Assembly: GCA_003427395.1 (NCBI GenBank)
Contig: BFEA01000152.1
Coordinates: 747,772 to 811,771, forward strand
Source: Chara braunii
Taxonomy: Eukaryota; Streptophyta; Charophyceae; Charales; Characeae
Direction of reading: 5' to 3'
Length of the DNA stretch: 64,000 bases
Position numbers and translations under genes: made by a program. Of this stretch, positions 48,045 to 58,885 are shown piece after piece. Each line of letters starts with the position of its first letter. Within the stretch, counting starts at the first letter, position 1. The notes beneath the pieces are model-generated. The model was given only the letters and a program-made list of their open reading frames with translations, did no database searches and was not told the DNA's origin.

Positions 48045-49673
48045 TCATCTAGGCTCAGTCATAGTCAGTGCAGCAACTGTTATCACCTGCTCCGCCTCAA
48101 TCAGAATCCGTGAGAGTCCGTCAGCCACGGCGTTCTTTGCCCCCGAGATCCTTTCCACAGTATAGTCATAAAGTCGAATCTTGATCAGCCATCGCGCGAT
48201 CGTAGAATCCGTCAAACTGAAATCCTTTTGTAGGATTGACACCACCGCTGTAGGGTCTACCCTCAGAACGAACCCTCTTCCATATACGTAATGCCTAAAG
48301 GTGTCTAAGCACCGTAGAACAGTCAACACTTCCTTCTTAAACTGATTGTAGTTGCGTTCAGCAGTGTTGAGTGTTCGGCTCTCGAACCTCAATGGTCTTT
48401 CTTTCCCTTGAGCATCCTTCTGAGATAGCAATCCCCCAACCGAACATGGTCCAACATCCGTAGACACTATGAACGGTCTGTCCGTCTCGTCCTCAAAGAA
48501 TGGCACACCTAGAATTCGGCCGCCTTCTTTAAATTTTTCCTTGAGGGATTGAATTGCAAGCTCTTGAGAAGAATCCCGGTAGAACTTCTCGGTCTTCCTA
48601 AGAAGGGTCCGCAGAGGCTCTCCCTTCTCCGCATATCCATGTATGAAGATCCGCCAATAACCAACAACCCTTAAAAACTGGCGAACTTCAGTTGCACTGT
48701 GCAAAGGAGTCGGCCAATTTAACAACTTCTCCAGCTTCCCAGGGTCGGGGCGTCGGTCTTTCGCGTCACATATAAACCCTAGAATTTTAATCGTCGATAC
48801 GGCCCATCGGCTCTTTGTCCCGCTAACCGTCAGGTTAGCTTCATCTAGCTGCTCCAGGACAGCGTAAATATCCGTCAGGTGTTGCTCAACAAATCTCCTG
48901 ACACCAGGAGCAACTTCCGTTTCGTCTTTCACCACTGGTCCTTTTATCGGAAAGTCGTCCAGAAAAACTTCTTCTTTATCAGGGATAAAGTATTTCAGAA
49001 CCGCAACCATGGCCCTCTGAAAGACCGCTACCCCATTGGTCCATCCCATCGGAACGACCTTCATCTGCACTAATCCGAGCGGCGTGTGCATGGCTGTGAG
49101 ATGCCTATCTCTCGGATCTAGTGGTATCTCGTCATATCCCGGAAATAAATCGCAGACAGAATAAATGGATCTGCTTGCCGCTCCTTCTCCTAATAGATCA
49201 GCGTGCGGCACAACACCTACATCCCGAATCGTCACAGCATTGACCTTCTAAAGGTCTTGAATCCACCGAATCTTTCCATTAGGCTTCCTTAAGAAGAACC
49301 ATCTTTTTGTGTACGCGCTATCACATGACTCAGCTACGTGCGATGCCATCTTCTCTTTGAGAAAGGAGATCACCTCTTCCTTCTCTTTCTGAGCAAACTT
49401 CCACCCTGCGCCATTCCATGGTGTATGCGGAATCGTGTAGATCCTTGTAGGCTTAGCATACCTGGGATCAATCCTTCCTCTTTCCGCATCACTGAAAGCT
49501 ATAGCTTTGTCGCAAGACTTAAGGACTTCTAACACTCGCTCTTTCTCTGGCTCAGTCAGATTTCCGTCTCCTATGTCCATCTCCGCTATCCTCTTTTCCG
49601 ACAGCCGCTGAGGTCCCTTTCTCTTATTTTCTTTAGTCTCTTTAGCGATTTCTTCTTCAGATACTCCATCCAA
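48045..49673 (-). pseudogene. reverse transcriptase and RNase H
   Basis: It copies element RNA into DNA and removes the RNA strand. 49673-49248 gives the RT N-terminal part up to KRWFFLRKPNGKIRWIQDL. A TAG at 49248-49250 cuts the frame, and 396 codons follow. RT motif A is SVCDLFPGYDEIPL (D29) and the YxDD box is FLDD (D93, D94), a Phe form seen in some gypsy elements. RNase H residues are D260 (STDVG), E302 (FKKEVL), D327 (RVDP) and D372 (ADGLSR). RNase H runs straight to integrase in frame. Apart from the stop, the active sites look complete. Confidence 0.93.
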
Positions 49674-49717
49674 AGCGGATCGCTCTGGTGCTACGGCCGC
49701 CGGCTTAACCTTCTGAG

Positions 49718-50728
49718 CTACTGTCTTGTGCCTAAATCCTCGACTTCCACTATATGACCCTCTTCTTCTGTAAGCAGAGGTCCATACTTCTTTTCGCGAA
49801 AGCTCAGGGAGCGACTTGCAAGGGGAACCGGTATGCGGCCCCCTGCAGCGAGAACCGCTTTGTTCCTCGGATCACGAGGCTCTACCGTCTCCATCATAAT
49901 CCGCCCACCGTCTGGACGCTTGATGGATAGTATCTGGCTTTCATCCGGTCGTTCTATAGTAACGGCATCGACGTGACTTAGACATGTCCGCCCCAATAAT
50001 AACTCTACAATACAATCCCGAACCGCGAAGACAGGCATCATCACCCTTAGTCCTTCGACCTCGATTGTTGCTTTGTGACAAACTCCGGTGACCTTCTGTT
50101 TCCTTCCATCAGCGGTCTCTATCTCAAATTGGTACGACCTATCCAGATCTAATCCCAATCGGACCGTCTGACCCTCGTCTATAATGACAGCCTCGTTGTC
50201 GTTATCGATTACGGCATGAAGGACCACCTCGTCGTTGAGGGTAGTCTGTACTGTCCCACTGCCTAGAATGTAAACCTTGTCAGGAGGCACTCCCTCTATC
50301 CCATATAAGAACACTGTTGCAGCACGATCTGCCTTAGCGACCATACTTGATACTGCAACAGTGGGTATCTCCTCCTGTTTTGTCGCCATCTGGACTTCGT
50401 CGTTTAGAGGAATACGTGTCTTATGCGTAATCATCTGCAATTCATCTCGCGCTGGTCTCGAGGCTGCCAAGTATTCAAGTATAGTGCACTGCATCGGCTG
50501 CCTGAGCGCACGTCTAAGAGGCTCAACCGTATCTATGTCATCCAGGGTACTCTTCATCGTGAACTTTCTGGCCCCACGTTTGCATGGGGAAAGTATAACC
50601 TCTTCTCCTTCAATCCACTGCCCGTCCTTTTCCGCCATCACATAGTCAGTTTCAGCCTTCTTAGAGGAGGACGCCCTGGCGGACTTAGTCATAGGACTCT
50701 CCTCATCAGAAGACAGACTCAGTCTCAC
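49718..50728 (-). pseudogene. retropepsin-like protease region with altered active site
   Basis: A 336-codon ORF between the zinc knuckle and RT, where the aspartic protease is expected. The fold signature is VLHAVIDNDNEAVIIDEG (from about residue 169) with VELLLGRTCLSHV near 241-253. The family active site is D-S/T/D-G, but here it reads D175-N-D-N-E, so the glycine is missing and activity is doubtful. A TAG (50732-50734) separates it from gag in the same frame. RT lies in another frame, so a frame change occurs near 49718-49735, by mutation or by programmed frameshifting. Confidence 0.75.
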
Positions 50729-50731
50729 GCT

Positions 50732-52426
50732 CTAGGTCCTTGCGACTCCTTTGCCCTTGTTAGGTAGTACTCGCCTAGCCTCCACGTTCTCGTTCATTGA
50801 AGGAAACATCGATACATCTCCGAGGTTATCCGCCCACTTGACGTACTTGCGATCATCAAGTACAACAAGTCCCTCATCTATTGCCCGTTTGAGGTCAGGG
50901 CAGTCTCTCGTGAGGTGATCGTCTCCCCTGCAATAGATACAGGAATTCATAGGTGTAGGGGGTCATTTCTCCGCAGACTTAATCGTCCGTCGTCTTACAT
51001 CCTGGTTGGATGGCCCAGGAAATCTAGGGTAGTTTGGGGACTTGGGATATCCTGGCGACGCAGGATATCCTCCTCGCTCATACTGTCCCCGTGACTCTTC
51101 TCTGCGATCGCCACCTCTCTCTGTCCGCTCGTAACCGCTTCGATATCCATCTCGGCGGTCCCTATCCAATTCCCACCGACGGCAGGAGTCCTCTCTATTC
51201 CTCGAGTTAAAGTTACCCGGGCTCCGGTACCCATCGGCATTCCCACCGTATCTGGGACTGCGCGAGTACTGGTCCCTGGGACTGCGAGGATACTGGTCGG
51301 ATCTGTCACGTCGACTATAAGAATCTCCTCTTCGATACCCATCACGCCGGCGGTCTCTGTCTATATCATCATCCCTGCGCCTCCGCTCTTCATCCTCTCT
51401 ACGCCTCCGATCATCCTCATCTCTGCGCCTTCGATCCTTCTCTTCCCTACGTCTATGATCTTCTTCATCTCTACGCCGCCGCTTATCTTCATCTCTTTCC
51501 CTCGCACGGTAATCAGCCAGTGTGCGAGGGTTACGGTCTTCGACACTCCTCCATGGGTCGGTGTTCCGACGATCCCACCGCAGAGAGTAGGGGGATCCAG
51601 GCTTGTCCCGGTACGTAGTTCCGACCTTCGTTTTGAAATTTGTCATTTGCCTGGCCATTTCCTTCATATTTTTCTTGCATCTCCTCTATTACCGCATCCT
51701 TATCCTTTGTCCGTTGGGATCCATCTTTATCCATCAGATAACGTCACTCAGCCCAAGGTTTGTCGTTGAAATCTGGGCACCTATCGGTCCCGTATTCCTG
51801 ATAGAGGGAATAGTCCCGGCGCTGCATGCCCCTCCAGAGTAAGTCCTTGTAGTCATCCGCCTCAGCCTTCATGGCCAACTTAAGTAACGCAGTAAATTCT
51901 AACTTATCGTGAGGCATCTCTGTCAGCACTGCCTTTTGCTTTCCTCTGGGTAACTGGCTAAGGAAGATCGTGCAACTATCAACCTCTGACAACTTCCCTC
52001 TTGCCATAAGGGCATCAGATACCTTCTGGAACCGCTTCCCGAAAGTGCGAACACTCTCGCCCTCCCCTTGGGTCAGCTGCTCCAAGTCTCGGATATAATA
52101 CTTAATATCTTCTGGTTTGTAGAGCTCGTACAGATTGGTTTTATAAGTAGCCCATCGCCTATCTTTGGGTCGAGCCTCTTTAATCTCCTGACTCAAGCTT
52201 GGGTCCACATTAAACAGGAAGTTGTCTATAATCTCTTCCTCTGTCCACCGACTTCGGTAGGCATGCAACTCCCACTTTTCGATATATTCGGTAATACCAC
52301 ACCCTTTTGAACGGGAGGTCTCGTATCCAATTCCGAGGGTTGATGCGAGATGATGAACCTATCTCTCGTCTCGTATGGCAGGGGTTGAGATTCCCCCGTC
52401 TCAGGGTCAAATACCCGTCTGGACAT
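50732..52426 (-). pseudogene. gag: capsid-like, R/D-rich and CCHC regions
   Basis: Gag packages element RNA in virus-like particles. 52426-52270 gives a lead (RRVFDPETGESQPLPYETRD) before a frame change at about 52305. 52268-51744 is the capsid-like part (WATYKTNLYELYKPED; FGKRFQKVSDAL; FLSQLPRGKQKAVL). A TGA at 51744-51746 and a one-base insertion near 51668 follow. 51667-50963 is basic (YSLRWDRR..DPWRSVEDRNPR) and then R/D/E/Y-rich. A TGA at 50963-50965 precedes the zinc knuckle CIYCRGDDHLTRDC (CX2CX4HX4C) at about 50944-50903. This copy cannot make full Gag. Confidence 0.88.
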
Positions 52427-52429
52427 CGC

Positions 52430-52509
<80 letters not shown>

Positions 52510-52649
52510 TCTCGNTCTATACGTGTTATCAGCGTGCGGGAGGGCGGATTGCTCATCTTTTGGCGGTTGGCGGGGAAGAGAGAGACGGGCGACAATGCGG
52601 TGGTTTGGAGCTGTCTCTTATACACATCTAGATGTGTATAAGAGACAGC
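52427..52649. other. suspect assembly join inside gag: CT microsatellite, N and library adapter
   Basis: (CT)n at 52431-52507, an N at 52515, ~95 bp of unplaced sequence, then 52611-52648 is exactly CTGTCTCTTATACACATCT followed by its complement. That is the Tn5 mosaic-end pair that marks a Nextera mate-pair circularisation junction. The two gag pieces on either side were probably bridged by an untrimmed read. Confidence 0.93.
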
Positions 52650-52946
52650 CTATATAGGCTCTATCTTCTCTACACTCGTACATAGACGGGCGTTGAATAA
52701 ACGATTCACGCCGAAAACTCGGGGCTCAGTCTGTATCTCCGGTCGCTCTACAGACGCAGCCTTGTTGGGTCCAGTAATGGCAAGAGGTGCCATCGCCTTG
52801 GGCTCGCCGTCGTTCGGCTGCTCTACGTACCTCAGAGGGGCGTTCTGTCGAAGACGCTCCTTGAGGTCTCGCAGAGCCCGATCCGGCGATGCTCGATACA
52901 CCGCCTGTTCCTCGTCCGGATGCGGCCCCATTGTATCAGATTCCAT
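52650..52946 (-). pseudogene. gag N-terminal part
   Basis: ATG at 52946 opens a 98-codon frame (MESDTMGPHPDEEQAVYRAS, then RALRDLKERLRQNAPLRYVE) that runs into the adapter at 52648. Its position and charge fit the N-terminus of gag; there is no domain signature of its own. The distance to the rest of gag is unreliable because of the join. Confidence 0.55.
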
Positions 52947-52981
52947 ATACTTTCCCTTTTCTGATTTAGTGCGTTAGCACC

Positions 52982-53106
52982 GACAGCCTGGACCTGTGAA
53001 TGAATCCGCAGCCCGGACCTATGAAATAATCCGCAACCCGGACCTATGAATGAATCCGCAGCCCGGACCTATGAAAGAATCCGCAACCCGGACCTATGAA
53101 TGAATC
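52982..53106. repeat. 25-bp minisatellite upstream of gag
   Basis: Five units of the type CCCGGACCTATGAATGAATC, alternating GAATGAATCCG, GAAATAATCCG and GAAAGAATCCG. It separates the extra ORFs from the gag start on the minus strand. Confidence 0.9.
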
Positions 53107-53422
53107 AATCACTCGTCTGCGACCGCTCTCAGGATCGCAACAAGTCTCCCAGCCTCGTCCCGTATCTCGTGCTAACCCTTGATACCCAAATTCCCTGAGT
53201 CAAAGTAAAGTTCTCCCTCCTGCTCTTCTATGCAACAAACACCTCTCTTAACCTCTATGATTCCGGACTTTGATATCCTCACTCTCCTACAAATCCCTGT
53301 CGCGATCCTCTTCATCTCTTCCGGTACACAAGAACGCACAACTCTCTCATAAGTCGACCAATGCCCTCCGCGCTAGGTGATTCAACCCTCGATGTGCGAC
53401 GTGAGCTCGCGCGAGCGGGTAA

Positions 53423-54820
53423 TCATCCCCTATGGCCATCAAACTTAAAGTATCGAAGCGCTAAGCCAACCACTGCCTCATTGCTCCTCCCTTGTATTAC
53501 CTGTCGCGGTACAGGAGGTCTGGGCAACCCCTGAAAGAGCGTTATCCGGGTATCCCAGATTATCTTCTTACCTAACTCTTGGAGCCTATCCCGCTCATTC
53601 TCAACGACTTATTCCGCGCTCTCCCAGCACCGACCGTAAATCAAATCGATCTCTCGCTCTGCTGGAAGGTAAATTCTAACATCCTACACCTCAACGGCTA
53701 GGAACCGAACAGTAATAATGTAAAGGCGTATCAGTTCCCAGCCGCTCTCCACTAACTCATATGTCACTACTTCGTACGGAATCACCTTTCTTCGCCCCAA
53801 TGAACTCAACCGCTTGCAGACTCCCGCTAAATCCTCGTTCAAAGGTCTGTAGCCCGCAAGAAATCTCTCTTTCCTAGCATCTAATTCTCGCTCAGAAACG
53901 ACCTTTACTTCTCTCATTCCTATAGCCTACTTTACACACTTCATGTCTATCAACGCTAAAGCTACCAGAATCCTTTCTGCGAATTCCTCCAAAAGCTCGT
54001 AGAACGTCTCAAAATCGTCTATATCTCCGAAGTTTCCAATCGCAGCTAAGGTCCAAAGAAACTCACTCTGGTACTGGTCGTGTGCTTTGTAAATTCTTAA
54101 AACAGCACTCTCTGTTATAACCCCAGCAAAGTCTCCAGACACTTCAGCCTCACTCTTCAGAAGTGTCTCTGCCTTCACGGGAGTCTCGCACCACGCTCTG
54201 CTTAATGACACTCCCTCATAGGGGGACAGGTGCAAGGAATAACGGATCGATCTCGCACTCCCTTCCCCCACCCAGAGTCCAGTCACCCGTGCCTTTTGAA
54301 CGGCTTACCTAGTGCTCTCCGCTTCCTCGATCACGGTGAGCTTCTCTAGTTGCTCCAACTGTATTCTAACACAAGCGGTTGGCCCTTCCAACTTTTCTAT
54401 AACTCGAATAGAACACCTTTCGAAGCTCATTCTCCCTTGCCATCCTTCATCACTCTCAACAACATTTTTCTTCTCTCCTGACGTTGCAGTCTCTATCAAC
54501 TCCTCTTTCCTTCCTGTAGACTCAAGTGATCCCTCGTCTCCTGGCCCTCTCCTCTTGACACTCTCTATAAATTCTAACCTCCACCTCCTAAGGAAGTCTC
54601 TGTCCTTTATAAAAAGCCTTCTCAGGGCCTTCGTCGCACCTTCTATTTTTCGCAGCTCACTTTTTTCCTTGTTAGGCCCGCAGTCATGAATCTTGAGGCT
54701 GACTTCCTTGACGCGCTCAACGATACGTTTAACAATACGATCCTCTATTATCTCTTGTCTTCCTTCTAGATCTTCCATCTTCCACGATCCATCTTTCTTC
54801 TCACCCTGAATTCCTGTCAC
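53423..54820 (-). pseudogene. extra ORF region, gag-proximal part
   Basis: One minus frame stays open from 54820 to 53423 except for TAA at 54305, TAG at 53927, TAG at 53684, TAA at 53609 and TGA at 53423. The product would be charged and helical (EDRIVKRIVERVKEVSLKI; RRWRLEFIESVKRR), then FETFYELLEEFAERI and YEVVTYELVESGWELIRLYI. The first codon, at 54820, is GTG, so this is a continuation of the preceding frame after a one-base shift, not a new gene. I recognise no domain. Its place between primer-binding site and gag matches ORF1 of Ogre elements, whose role is also unknown. Confidence 0.55.
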
Positions 54821-55603
54821 ATATTGCTTCGAGCTTCCGAGGGTGTCTCGTCCCTAATTATCTCCAAGCGCACATTTTCCTTAACGCATACGATCACCTC
54901 ATAAACTACCCAGCTCTGTGTCGTCAATTCCCTCAAGGTACCAGGTCTCTGCTCTCGTATAACGTCTCCTGCAAGTTCTTTGAACTCGCTGTCTGACAGT
55001 TCTACTTCTATGCTCACCTTCAAGAGAATCTGTAGGGTCTCGCTGTCACGCGCTAAATGCCTAGAAACAACCCGAGCATAGAGAAGGCGTTGCCGAGGGG
55101 AGAGGCTCCTCGTCTCAATTTCTCGAGTAGCTACTCGAGGGTTCCTCTCGCTCACACTCCTCCAGGAGTCGGATCCCCTGCGGTCCCACCGGAGCGAATA
55201 TGAGGCTCGGGGTCTGTATCGATACAGTTGTTGTTCGCGCTCTGTCGTGTCCGGGGGCTCATATCCTACTCCTAGCTTCCGCTACCATCTCATCGAAGAA
55301 CAACTCGGCGCGTAGGTACCCTGCTGACCACACCATTACCTCGTACGATATCTTGGTCTGAAAGGTTACGCATTCGAGAACGCCCGGTCCGTATTCTCAA
55401 ATAAATTCTCTGGCTTGTAGAATACTCTCCTGCTCAGTCAAGTTGTCCTCCACGCGCGCTCTAAGTAGTACCGTAACCGTGAACCCCTCATTTACTAACT
55501 GACTGCTTACCTCGATCCCAGTCAATCTACGACCCGGCATATCTCCTTCTCCCTGAACAGATCCCTCAAGCCTTCTAGCCCCACGTACTTCTCCTCCACC
55601 CAT
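54817..55603 (-). pseudogene. extra ORF region with a gag-like basic motif
   Basis: 55155-54817 is open, and reading back through its start in the same frame gives ASYSLRWDRRGSDSWRSV then SERNPR (about 55220-55140). This closely matches gag's SPYSLRWDRRNTDPWRSV then EDRNPR. After it come alternating hydrophobic stretches (ETLQILLKVSIEVELSDSEF; SWVVYEVIVCVKENVRLEI). A frame at 55603-55397 holds a related stretch (EGFTVTVLLRARVEDNLTEQ). The shared motif suggests that part of gag was duplicated upstream, or the reverse. Function unknown. Confidence 0.55.
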
Positions 55604-55629
55604 CTCCGACAGTATTCAACTAAGTCTAC

Positions 55630-56574
55630 CTATCTCAAACAGTCTACCGAGCAGGTTATGTCTATCAGATCTCTTAGCTCTTCATCATCAAAGTTTCTCC
55701 ACCACAGACTAACGGTGAAATAAGCCTCCTTGAACTGCGGTGCCAACCCCGATCCAAGAGCCAAGTGCGTATGGTGGACCGCTCGCGTTAGGCTCCTAAC
55801 CCCTCCGTATACCTGGTCAATCACAAACGGAGGGAGGGCCCATCTCCAGCCCAGTACAAGATGAAGATCCTGTGTCAGGGGCCCGATCACAATACGCACC
55901 TGCGGTCGACTGTCTCCTACTATCAGTCTCGCCTTTCTAGTCAGGTGCGCCCTCGCCAAAGCTTCACATCTCAACATGCTCCTTCCAATTCCGACTAGTG
56001 TCAGTCCTACTCCAACCTCTCGCACTCGATCAAAGATAAGATGTCCTATCAGTTCCTTCTGCCTCTCACGTCCCCGTTCTCTAACCGCTACAACTATCGC
56101 CGAGAGAAATACCCCTTCCTCTATCCACGTTCCCACATACTCGAGCGGTACCTTATCGCTATCCACCAATCTCACAGGAAGAGGTATGTCAAATCCGAGC
56201 GCAGTCTCTCTAGGCTCGACTAGTCTCCTCACTCTGTAGGACTCTGAGTCTCTCAACAGGACATATGCCCACCATGCGCTTGAGTCGCTCCTCATTCCCC
56301 TATGCCGCTAGATCACACGATGCTACTAACTCCTCAAACAACTCTACCTCTCAGGCTCAGTATAGTCGAGTAGGTGATGTGGACTCTCCCGTCAGCTCCA
56401 TGGAAGTAGAAGGTAAACTCGACGTATCTCCAGGGCATGCTCAGTCATGAGTCTGATCCGACGCACAACATCGTCCATCGCTTCTTCTTCCCAACCCCCT
56501 ATCCTATCTCGTCGCAAGGAAAGGGTCACTCTCAACGTGTCTCTATCTGCCATCTCTACCAGCGCTTCCGGCAA
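55630..56574 (-). pseudogene. extra ORF module C of an unknown repeated domain
   Basis: 56574-56392 (DTLRVTLSLRRDR) and a 221-codon ORF from an ATG at 56295 share a frame; a TGA at 56392 lies between. Shared words with modules A and B: GHLIFDRVREVGVGL (B: GHLYYSRTVSATVYF), MLRCEALARAHLTR (B: FWRCEREAEEILSG), LPPFVIDQVYGGV (A: LPSFVVDSVFGGI), and DDEELRDLIDITCS (A: GDERVQLIELIHSL). It ends in TAG. No known family. Confidence 0.6.
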
Positions 56575-56664
56575 CCCCCGTCTTATCTAAAGTTTTCTCC
56601 CTATGTTTACTAACAGACTCTCTACCACTCTCCTCTCTAGGCTACGCCCAGATGTGCCCTTCCT

Positions 56665-57797
56665 CTAGTCGTCCCGCGCATCCAGCATATCCTCGTCCTC
56701 ATCCCCTAGCCCCCATGGGATATCCTCCTGTCCCTCGGCCTGTAGGACATGTCCCCAGCCGTCCTCCTGCGGCGCTACCTCTCCTACTGGCTCCTGACGA
56801 TCCCCTATCACCAGGTCTCCCCAGCCCTGGTCGTGCTCTCCCCTAGGCTCTATCTCTCCTACAGTCTCCCACTCCCTATGGTCAGCGTACCACCCAAGAT
56901 CCTCTCCCTCTGGATGTACCCGTTGATACTGCGCCTCTATCTCCCAGGGCGAAATAAGGGGAGCAGGTCTGTCCTCGCGTGTCTCACTCAGTAACGCGCC
57001 TAGGCCCTCCAGATAATCGACCGGTCTCTGAGCCTCTCTCTCCATCGCAAGCCAGAACTCCAAAGGCTGATACGGGTAGGACGAGTCCTGCTCTCCTGAA
57101 GGCGCTAAGGCCCGTATAAACTCTACAAGCTGAATACCTCTTTCGCCCGTGAACGGTCCCCCAACGAACTGAGCTTATGAGATCCAATCTCGATCTGCCA
57201 ATCCCCTCCTCGGTCCGTCTAACTCGCGGCTAGCTGAATAAGTGTCGACAATGTGAGCCAGTCCCCAAAGCTCCTCCACTACGAACAGGGGAAGTCTCAC
57301 TCGCAGTCCCACCGAGGGAAAAGCAAACCCCCCTCCTATTCGGAGCGTCGCCCTCGCCTCCCTAATCGGACCGTGGAAATCCTCACTAGCTGCACGGACG
57401 CTATCTATCAATCCAGATAGAATCTCTTCCGCCTCCCGCTCACAGCGCCAAAACCCGTGCACTAATCCCTCAAAATAGACAGTAGCACTCACCGTGCGAG
57501 AGTAATAGAGATGTCCTACAGCCTCAATACTCGTCGTCGCTGGCGCTCGCCAGGGCTGGGCATCCTGCTGATATGTCTCTATCGCATACGCCCACAGGTG
57601 CACGTCCTGCCCCAACCATATCGATCTCCAGGCCGAATGGAGTCCAGGCTTTGCGACGCTCCTGGCCGATAAATCGAACTCTAGTATATCTGACCCCACC
57701 ATCTCAGGAGGCCTAGGCCATCTGGCACTGTCGATCTCGAGTTCCACTCTACCCGCCCGCGCTACCATCGAATAGTCTATGACTACTGGTCGACGCT
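56665..57797 (-). pseudogene. extra ORF module B of an unknown repeated domain
   Basis: 197 codons (57768-57175) and 132 codons (57063-56665) lie in one frame, divided only by a TAA at 57175. Order: WRSIWLGQDVHLWAYAIETY, GHLYYSRTVSATVYF, FWRCEREAEEIL, LPLFVVEELWGLAHIVDTY then SASREL, GERGIQLVEFIRAL, and an acidic tail (GDEDEDMLDARDD). Module A matches it block by block, so the two are tandem duplicates of a ~330-residue domain. W, Y and V-rich strands suggest a beta-rich fold, which is inference. Confidence 0.65.
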
Positions 57798-57846
57798 ACA
57801 CACAGCTTCGTCTATCTTCACTCCTAGTATGCCTGGTCCGCTGCCG

Positions 57847-58832
57847 CTAAGTCTGGACAGCGACCCCTATCCTAGGGAAGTGAGCGTCAGTATCGTCCAG
57901 CTCCTCCTCCGAGTCAGAATCGACCCAGTCAAACTCCCACGCGTCCTCGTCGTCGTCGCTCTCCCACCCCTCGTAGTCATACTCGTCCTCCACACGATAC
58001 GGGCGTAGTCCGAGTGTCTGGTAGTAACGACTCGACTAATACTCACGTATCAGAGGTCCGCTAGGGGCCTCACTCCACAAACTCTCCCAATCGTCCCAAA
58101 AGAGTCTCCCAGCACATGTAACGTACTCTGGTCCTGTCCGGAGCTCGCGATCCAACCAACTCCAAACGTATGAGGGCGGCGGCACTCCTCGCTCACAATC
58201 GTCCCCTAGCGAGTGGATCAACTCTATCAGCTGAACCCTCTCGTCTCCCCAACGGACCCCCCCAGTCGTGAGGGAGTAGTATATATAACACTCGTCTAAG
58301 CTACTCCTGACAAAAGTCTCCAGCTCCCTATAGGCTAGGTACGACTCCACGATAACTCCTATACCTCCAAAGACCGAGTCCACCACGAAAGAGGGGAGAA
58401 TAGCTCTCAGGCAAGTACCAGAGTACGGGAAGAACGCGTCTCACGCTATCAAGAGCTCGCCCGAAACATCAAAAGGGGTCCGCCCGTGAAACAAGGTCAA
58501 CGGATCCCACGCGTCATCCGTGCGGAACCCGTCAATCTCCTGCTGCAAAAATTATTGGGCCCTGTCGATAATGGAGCTCGCCCCTCTAATCGATAGGCCC
58601 GCACTACTCCTCGCGTCTGACTCCCATACTCCTCCGTCACATGTTGTCTGTATATCCACAGCCAAGCATCAGAGGTCAGAAAAACAGACCTCCACTGAAA
58701 CACTCTATCGTGGCACTCAGTAGGCCGCCCGGGAAGGGTAAGCTCTACCTGGTCGCCCTCTATAAGCTCCAGAGCCTCTATCTCCCACACGCGGCTGGCC
58801 TCGTAGATCTCAATCGGCGCTGGGGGCCACAT
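57847..58832 (-). pseudogene. extra ORF module A of an unknown repeated domain
   Basis: It starts at ATG 58832 (MWPPAPIEIYEASRVW). A frame change near 58550 leads to a frame open down to 57847, with a TGA near 58440 and a TAG at 58036. Blocks: WRSVFLTSDAWLWIYRQHVT, ILPSFVVDSVFGGIGVIVES then YLAYREL, GDERVQLIELIHSL, and an acidic end (VEDEYDYEGWESDDDEDAWE). The N-terminal start is the most leader-proximal candidate for the whole upstream reading frame. No family recognised. Confidence 0.65.
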
Positions 58833-58885
58833 CCGACTTGAATACTCGAGAGGTTAGGCAGCTAAAGAGGGAGAAATGACACAAA

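Noticed and set aside
49700-49735. Programmed frameshift between protease and RT
   Set aside because: A frame change exists, but I see no canonical slippery heptamer, and this copy has other random frameshifts; mutation is as likely.
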